The notes under the pieces: model-generated
Databases searched by the model: none
The model's input: the letters and a program-made list of their open reading frames with translations, nothing else
What the model was told of the DNA's origin: nothing
Part shown: piece after piece, positions 57,000-64,000 of the stretch
How the letters are laid out: each line of letters opens with the position of its first letter
Position numbering within the stretch: the stretch's first letter is position 1
Program-made: the position numbers and the translations under genes
Source: Bimuria novae-zelandiae CBS 107.79
Taxonomy: Eukaryota; Ascomycota; Dothideomycetes; Pleosporales; Didymosphaeriaceae
NCBI GenBank assembly: GCA_010015655.1
Contig: ML976710.1
Location: forward strand, 310,086-374,085
Reading direction: 5' to 3'
DNA: 64,000 nt

Positions 57000-59900
57000 T
57001 AGTATTTATTTAACTTCGAATTCGTTTTCTTCCTCTGGTTAGTGATAGAAGGTGGTTTCGACTAGTGTCTCTAGGTCGGCTGGTTCCAATCGGTCTATAT
57101 GAAATACTGGGTGTATCTTGGCGTCTAGTAGTAGTTCTAATCTGTAGTTAACCAGTAATATTTGCTTAGAAATAAAAAATGGTTCAACCTTAACATAATC
57201 TAGTTTCTTATGTTTCTTCTTCTAAGTTTAAAGATTCTTTATAAGCAAATATGCTTTATCCCCCTTCTTTAGCTAAGGTGCCGTTTTTCGTTTTCGATTT
57301 ATATAGGAAATGGCTTGCTATTAAGCTTTCTTAAGATTCTCTCGGAGTTGTTCGTGCGTCTTTTTTATTTTTTCCGCCAAACTAATAGCTTCTTCCGTTT
57401 TAATAGTCGTAGGAAACGTTTAATTAAAGAGATATAGATATTTTCCGTGGTTTGTATAGAATAGCGTGTATCCCGTTACTGCTAATATCTTGTTTTTGTA
57501 TGCTAATTGTGCCATAGGTAATAGGGAAATCTAGTTATTTTTCTGGTTGTTGTAGTAGATGCGTAGGTACGTTTCAATCGTCTGATTCGTACGTTCTGTT
57601 TGTCTATCCGTCTGTGGATAATAAGCTGTTAATAGCTTCCGTTTTATTCCAATAAGTGCCATAAGCGTTGTCTAGTAATTTAAGGTAAAGAGCTTGTCTC
57701 GATTGCTAATAATTATCTTTAGTATGCCATAGTGTTATATAAGGCGGTCTAGGATAAGGAATGCGAGTTCTTTAGCTATAGTCGTCTTTTAGCATAGTAG
57801 TAGTTCTACGTATTTAGTAAATCGACAAATAATTACTAATATAGAATTATACTTTATTCTTGTTGCTGGGTCCTTTGATCCGGGTAGTCCTGTTATAAAG
57901 TCTATAGTAATGTCTTCCTATAGTGCTATTAGTATCTGGATTACTTGCATCTCGCCGTATTTAAGATGTGTTACGTGCTTGTTTCGTTAGCATTCTGCGC
58001 ATTTGCGAATATACTAGGTTACTACTTCTTTAATTCCTTTAAAGCTGTAATTGCGCTGGATAAGTTCTATTATTTTCTTAATTCCTGGGTGTCCGTACGC
58101 AGGGTCGTCGTGGTATTATTAGATAATCTTGGTCTATTGTTTTACGGGTACCTCTCGTGTTGTCACGAGGATTTGATTAAGTTCCGCTATTAGTCCGAGG
58201 GATCTATCTTTATTTTACTATAAAATAGCAGAATAGGTTTTAATCTTATCTCCTGCAAGATCGCTACGCCTACTCAGGGCGTCTACTCGTTTGTTTTCCT
58301 TGCCTGGGGTATACACAATCTTGAATTTGTACTGCCCTATTATTTCTAACTATCTCGCTTAACGTGGTGTCAGTTCCTTGGTTATCGTGAATCGTAAGAG
58401 ATTCTTATAGTCCATAAAGATTATAAGATCTAAGCAACTGTGTGCGTAGATCCTTTAATACTTTAATGCTCTAATAATTACGTATAGTTCTTTATTGTGT
58501 ATGTCGTATTGTAATTCCGCGTCGTTGAGTTTGCATGAGTAGTAGGCAATTAAATGCTAATGCCCATCCTTTTCTTGCTTTACACATGCTCCTAGTGCTA
58601 AGTCGCTTGCGTTTGTTTCGATCCTTAGTGGTTTATTATCTTGGAAGTGCATTAGTACTGGTGGACTAATACATGCTTGCCGTAGTGCCTGGAATGCTTC
58701 TTCGCATTCTATTGTCTATTTAAAGGGTACGTCCTTCTTAGTAAGGTTTATAAGCGGTATTGTGATCCTTGCGTAATCCTTAATAAATTATTAATTAAAT
58801 CCACAGAATCCTAAGAATTCCTAGATGTTCTTAGCTAATTATAGTCGTGGCTAATCTTTAACACATTTAATTTTGTCTAGGCTTACCTTAATTCCTTTAG
58901 TGTTAATAATATATCTAAGGAATTTAAGTTCTATTTAGAAGAACTTGCACTTTTCTAGTTTAAGTTATAAGTATAACATATTAAGTTCCTTAAGTACCAT
59001 CTTAACATGTTCCACGTGGTCGTTTATGTTTTCTAAGTAGATTAGAATGTCGTCTATGTATGTAATAATAAAGATATTAAGGTAGTGTCGTAAAACGTTG
59101 TTAATAAGCGCCTGGAATGTAGCTAGTGCGTTTATAAGTCTAAATAGCATAACAGTGTACTTAAATAGTCCGTATCTAGATCTAAATACTATTTTCTATT
59201 CTTTACCTTCCTTAATTTATATAAGGTAGTATCTATCGCGTAGGTCTAGTAAGGTAAATATCTTTACTCGTGCTAGCCTGTCTTATAGTTCTCTAATATT
59301 TAGTAACAGGTATTAGTTCTTAATTGTTATATTATTAAGTTTTTAGTAGTCTACGTAGGGTCGTAATTTGCCACTCTTTTTAGGTATAAATATAAATAGG
59401 CTTGCTACTAGTAACTTTAATAGTCGTATGTATCCTTTTACTAAATTCTTCTTAATAAATTCCTTTTCTTCTTAGAGTTCGTTGCCTAATTTCGCGTATA
59501 GTAGTCTAAAGGGTGGCGTCTTTCCTTCTTCTAGGTTAATCTTATAATCCTAAGGTTAGTGCTTAGGTAGGTTTGCTTTTCCTTCCTCTTCTTAAAATAG
59601 ATAGCTCTATTCTATAAACTATTTAGGGATTCTATAGGTTGTGCGTTACTCTCTTTCCTTTACAGGAATTAGCTTGTCCACTACCTTGCGCTTTGTAACC
59701 TAGTAGTTCCTGCTAGCGTCTGCTAAGGGTGATTCAATCTTAAATCTCGTTTGCGAGACTATATTATTAATAGCTTTCTTATCTACTATTAAACTCTGCT
59801 AATGCGTAGGCATTACTTATAATACATAGTTACAGCGCTTAAAGGATAGCATTCTCCTTCCCTAGTCAATTATAAGGTTATGCTTCCTTAACTAGGGTAG

Positions 59901-62100
59901 TCCTAGTATCACATCGTAACTAGCTTCCTTAAGAACGTTAAGGGTAATCGTTTCCCTGTGTCTATAGATCTTAAGTGTTGTCTTAACCTCGTACTTAATT
60001 CGTGGCGTGCCTAGCATTAGGTGTCTATTCGCGATATAGATAATATAAGCATCCTCTTTCTTGCGCTTATAGAGTCCCGCTCTAATAAGTGCCTTTCGAG
60101 AGATATAGCTTTGTTGGGCTCCTAAATTTAGCATAGCCTTCATCCATGTTCTATTAAGCCGTATTAGTAGCTTAATTAATACTTAACTATTTATAGTATT
60201 TAATTCCTTAAAGGCGTCTTCTTGCTTAAGCCTGGGTCTAAAAAAGACACTTCCTTAGTGGATAGCTTAGTAGGCTGAAGATTACTGTTCTTATCCCGTG
60301 GTTGGCAGTATCGTGCTATTATTTAGGTTACTTTACTGTAGCTCCTTCCTTCTTGTTGGTCCATGCGCACTAGTTCTCCGTAATAGTCGCTAGGTCTAAA
60401 TCTAAAGAGTGCTTTATCCTATCGATGCGTTACACAGTCTAGGTGTAGGCATGTCTGCCAAATCTTTAACATGCATTTATTATTAATTAATATAGTATAG
60501 GTAAGGTTCTAGGTTTCGCTAAGATATAGGAAGTATTTTACTTCTCTTTTATCCTATAGGTGCGCGTCGCATTTGGCGATTAGGCAATTAAACTATTCCT
60601 ATTTACATTATTTCTGTAGTTATAAGAAGTATCTACACTATTTAGCGTAAAGATGCGTATTACATGCGTTGGCGGTACAGAATCTCTATCTAAGGATTCC
60701 GTGATTGGGATTTCGGTAGTCTAGGTCGTACATTAGTTTGTAGCTAAGATTCTTAACAGGGTATTTCTTCTTTAGGTCCTAGTGTTTATAACCGTGGTCT
60801 ATAAATTTTTATATTACTAGGCTAATTAGTTTAGTGCGCATTGCATTTAGCTTAGTTACCGTAAATCTAAAATTAGTTTCACGTGGTTAATATTAATCTA
60901 AGAATTAGAATACATTATGTTCTTCCTTATCTATAAGTCTTCTTACATTTAGATGCGGTGTGGGGGCGCGTTTCTTTAGCTCCTCTTACTCCACCTCCAA
61001 TCCTTCTTCTATATCCTCGTATAGTTAAGAGTTAGGCGAGTCCGTTTGCTCTAAGTCCCTATCTTAGTTATTAAGTTATTTAATAGCACTAATAACTTAC
61101 TATTCTTCGTCAGTCGCGTCTGCGTCCTTAATAGTTAGTACGTTTAACTATCTAATAACCTTATTCTTAGATCTGCAGTTCCTAGCTATATAGCCTGGTT
61201 TGTTACACGTAAAACAAGTGCGTGTCTCGGTCCCCTGTTGTCGTCGGGTTCCATCTAAGATACGTCTTTGGTTAGGCTTCTTGCGAGAGCCTAGAGACTT
61301 TCCTGTTCCTTTTCCAATTGCATTAATTTAGTTATGGTACTAGATTCCTTCCATTGGCTAAGGTCCGTAGTTGTCTTGTCTCGGCCTAGAAGTCTATTAA
61401 TTGCGATAATTATCGTGGCTTAAGGGTGGTCTATAGCCTTGTTATCCTGACTAGTTCCATCGTATATCGCATTTCAGTTCGTACTATTCCTTATTAATCT
61501 TAATAGCTTCCTTTAACAGTGCTTCTAGTGTATTTATCTTTGCTCCGCTACGCAGTAGTTCTTCGCGTAGGTTAGGCTTAAGTCCTTAATAGTACATAGT
61601 TATAAGAGTTACTTTGTTCTAATAGATTTAATTAGCGTGTCTGCAGAATTCGAAGTTGTATTTAGTAGCTAAGCGGACTTGCTTAAGTTACTAGATAGCT
61701 CTTTTAGTAATAGCCTCCTAATTAGCTACTCTAAAGTACTATTTAACTTTCTTGCAGAACTCGTCGTAGTCTTCTATAATTTTATTAATAGCATCTCCTT
61801 CCGAGTTCTCCTTAGCCAGGTATTAGTTAAAATACGGTCGAATCTATGCAAGGGCTGGTCCTTTCATATAAAATGCTATAAAAATAGTCTTATTAGCTTT
61901 ATTCTATTCCTTCTTTGTTCCGTGGAAGTAGAGGTTAAGCTGTAGGATCTATAGTTCTGTATGTTTACGGTCTCTATAAAAGAGATTAGGTTTGGCGTAA
62001 AGGCTTCCCTTAATATAGGTAATAGTAGCATTGTTATTATTATTGTCTAAAGTATTCCCTAGAATAACATCCGGTGCATTAGAAAGGGTCTCGTATTCGC
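57000..62100 (-). pseudogene. gag-pol relic of the gypsy element
   Basis: Minus-strand fragments, in order of translation: gag with a zinc knuckle (CFTCNKPGYIARNC, about 61220-61175); retropepsin-like segment (60143-59892, NLGAQQSYISRKAL); reverse transcriptase (59150-58965, LINALATFQALIN and the YIDDIL catalytic box near 59050); RNase H region about 58650-58350; integrase zinc-binding CAEC.RNKH (about 57990) and core start DITIDFITGLPGSK-like (about 57900); and integrase C-terminal HPVFHIDRLEPADL (about 57080). Many stops separate them, so it is non-functional. Confidence 0.85.
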
Positions 62101-62121
62101 TTATATTAGGGGTGTTTAAGA

Positions 62122-62559
62122 TGTTAAGTCCCTACGGGTAGCTAGTCCGAAATAGGGTTAAGGTTAGTTCTCTAGTAGGAGTAATATTAAAACGGGAAAG
62201 GGTGTATTAATAGCTTACGCTTATTAATAGGGTGTTAGTATTAAAGTAAGGTGCGTTATAATTAAATTAACAAGAGCCTAAGTAAATCTAAACAATAAAT
62301 TAATAAACAGGTTAAACACGAGGTGGAAGAGTCCATCCTCATGTTCCTATATACTTAGCATGCTNNNNNNNNNNNNNNNNNNNNNNNNNNNNNNNNNNNN
62401 NNNNNNNNNNNNNNNNNNNNNNNNCATATGCTCGACTTGCTCGATTCGAGCGCTTCGAGCAGTCACGTGACCTGCCCATTGCTGTGCCACCATTGGCTCC
62501 CATAAGACCTTGGCCGTCTCAGAATGTTAGCCTGGTAATGCTAAATACAGATCCTAACA
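62122..62559 (-). repeat. LTR at the right (5' LTR in element orientation), partly RIPed, with gap
   Basis: This pairs with the LTR at 55875. Differences are mostly C-to-T and G-to-A. The N run replaces a stretch that is about 45 bp in the left LTR. Confidence 0.9.
62365..62424. other. Assembly gap of 60 N
   Basis: Unsequenced run inside the right LTR. The intact LTR indicates about 45 bp of TCGAGC-rich palindromic sequence belongs here. Confidence 0.98.
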
Positions 62560-63614
62560 GGCCGTCGTTGCTCCAGCTACTAGGTAATACTCTAAAGAAG
62601 GCTATATGTTCTCCTACCTTTATATCCTCCACCCAGGTGCTCTGAATATTCTGAGATTCAGCCGGATATATAAGGCCTAGAGGAAGAGCAGATCCATCCG
62701 CGCACACACATACTATAAGACTTACCTACTTACGATTGCTATCCTGTAGTATCTGCCTAAAGGGTTTCTTCTTAAATTAACGCTTACTAAAGATTCTCTT
62801 TTATCTACTAATAGCTCTAATTATAAAGCCTTTTTTATTTATATTATATATATGCGCAGGCTCTATTTTATAAAACTTAATTTTATCGCGTAGCGCGTTG
62901 TAGTACAGCTTATACTTATTACTAGAGTTAGCGATGTGGCGTTACTAGTCTATAAATATAGTAAATTAAGACGTAAGCTTATTATTGTAATAATCTAGGA
63001 AGCGCGATACTTAGTTCTTAAAGACCTAATGCCTAGTAATATTTAAGGCGAAATTTTAAACTATCTCTCTTATAGGTGGGAGGTGTTCTTTTATAAGCTT
63101 GTCTATGTACTTTACAAGCTCTACCTCCTCCTGTAGGCTAAGGTTTTAACGCATTACTACATCCTCTTAGTAGGAACGCGCACTAAGCTCTACTTTACGC
63201 GTTAAAGTTAAGTAAATAACGCTATGCCTTTAAGCTATTTTTATCTATAGGATTTTCTCTCTTAGAGGTGTACTTTTTGCTTCTATAACTGCTTCGTTAA
63301 TGCCTGTCATTATTATTATGCTGTGTTAGGATGAAAAAGTGTCATATAGATAGTTGATTAATTAATTAATTGATTGATTACGCCCGGCTCGCTCGCCTAA
63401 AGGGCCTTTTTACGCTAACTACATAACATAGCTTATAATAGTAACCTAACTCCGTTTAGCCCTTATAGATAATCGTCCTTGTGTCTATTTATCCTAACTT
63501 TATGTATCTTAAGTCCCTCCTAAGTAGTTAGTAGCAAGTTGTCTTAAGGCTATTCCCCTAAGTGTTCAATATCCCTTTTCTGGCAAATGAAGCAGAACCT
63601 GCTAAGTAAGAGGG

Positions 63615-64000
63615 TTTTTTTTTGTTTTTTTTTTTTTCCGTACCTTTCCCTACGTTCCGCTTGCTATTTCTAGGCGTTTTATTGCTATTGCGTATCGAAT
63701 TGTCGCTTTCACCGCCTCAATATTCGGTGTCCATTCCTTCACTGGGTCCGTCTTTACTCTCCCTCTAAGATAGAATAAGAGGTTTCCCCTTAGCGTCTCT
63801 AATTACTCTAACATTTAGTCCCTAAGCCTGTCCTATCGCGCGCATTAGAAGAGGAAGTGCTTAGGTGTTTCTATATAACTATAAGCACATGCCCTAGAAT
63901 CCGCTACTCTAATCTAGTAGAGATATGCGTTTAGCTATATTATCCCTGTGCGTAGCTATGCTAGCACAATCGCTTCTTGTCTGCTAAGGTTATTATATAG
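63615..64000 (-). mobile_element. 3' end of a non-LTR (LINE, Tad-like) retrotransposon
   Basis: A T-rich run (63615-63637, one interruption) is the poly-A tail of a minus-strand element. Twelve bases upstream of it in the element's sense lies a stop (63652-63650) that ends a clean coding stretch (LETLRGNLLFYLRGRVKTD, WTPNIEAVKATIRYAI). This matches the C-terminal region I expect for fungal LINE ORF2 proteins. Further into the element the frame is broken. The element continues beyond the window. Confidence 0.65.

Larger units (their letters stand above)
55875..62559 (-). mobile_element. Ty3/gypsy LTR retrotransposon
   Basis: Two LTRs (55875-56297 and 62122-62559), each TG..CA bounded, enclose 5.8 kb. 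The 5-bp target duplication GGCCG flanks it (55870-55874, 62560-62564). The polypurine tract (minus strand, GGAGAGAGGGGATGA at 56312-56298) adjoins the left LTR, so transcription runs right to left. Internal minus-strand relics follow the order gag with CCHC knuckle, protease, reverse transcriptase, RNase H, integrase, i.e. Ty3/gypsy. RIP has introduced many stops, so it is not autonomous. Total length is 6,685 bp, including a 60-N gap in the right LTR. Confidence 0.92.
54576..63330 (-). mobile_element. Pogo/Fot1-type element copy 4, split by the LTR retrotransposon
   Basis: The left TIR (54576-54617, CCGTGCCCGTGCACCC..) resembles those of copy 3 and directly abuts its TA. Transposase-like minus-strand sequence runs to 55874, stops at the LTR, and resumes at 62565 with the segment that follows in the other copies (..CCGCGCACACACATAC.., ATGCGCAGGCTCTAT). 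Without the insertion the element would be about 2 kb. No right TIR could be identified before 63.4 kb, so the right end is lost or diverged. Confidence 0.7.

Overview
The window reads as nuclear DNA of a filamentous ascomycete (Pezizomycotina). The genes have short introns (about 45-130 nt, GT..AG, CTNAC-type branch sites). The repeats are AT-rich, stop-riddled transposons of the kind left by repeat-induced point mutation (RIP). Several gene families are also typical of these fungi: a PDR transporter, a Zn2Cys6 regulator and a DUF1688 uracil-catabolism protein. I lean towards Dothideomycetes, but nothing in the sequence proves the class. No rRNA, tRNA or CRISPR was recognised.

Layout. 1-1958: RIP-degraded pogo/Fot1-type DNA transposon, cut by the window edge. 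2-6.4 kb: gene-poor stretch with a 48-bp poly-C tract. 6.4-35.2 kb: ordinary gene-rich core with nine genes whose exon structures close in frame: a PDR ABC transporter, a single-pass membrane protein, a Yar1-like ankyrin protein, a WW-domain protein, a Zn2Cys6 transcription factor, the Rag GTPase Gtr1, the uracil-catabolism protein Urc4/Urg3, the auxilin Swa2 and a PQ-loop vacuolar amino-acid transporter. 35.4-50.4 kb: an accessory island with three damaged multi-domain genes (a C2H2 zinc-finger protein with an in-frame 18-bp minisatellite, an acidic protein of unknown family, and a chromodomain protein), an AT-rich mariner-type relic, a hypothetical gene and a transcription-factor remnant without its DNA-binding domain. 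50.4-64 kb: a nest of four transposon copies, with a Ty3/gypsy LTR retrotransposon inserted into a pogo element (5-bp target duplication) and the 3' end of a LINE at the right edge.

The core genes do not form one pathway. Gtr1 (TORC1 amino-acid signalling) and the PQ-loop transporter (vacuolar basic amino acids) act at the same membrane, but I see no evidence of a functional cluster. The most unusual observations are these. First, all three island genes are interrupted by in-frame stop codons that a single C-to-T change would explain, which suggests mutation leaking out of the flanking repeats. Second, the gypsy element carries an additional cysteine-rich reading frame on the strand opposite gag-pol, just inside one LTR. 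Third, about 0.7 kb of that element's end, including this frame, has escaped RIP.
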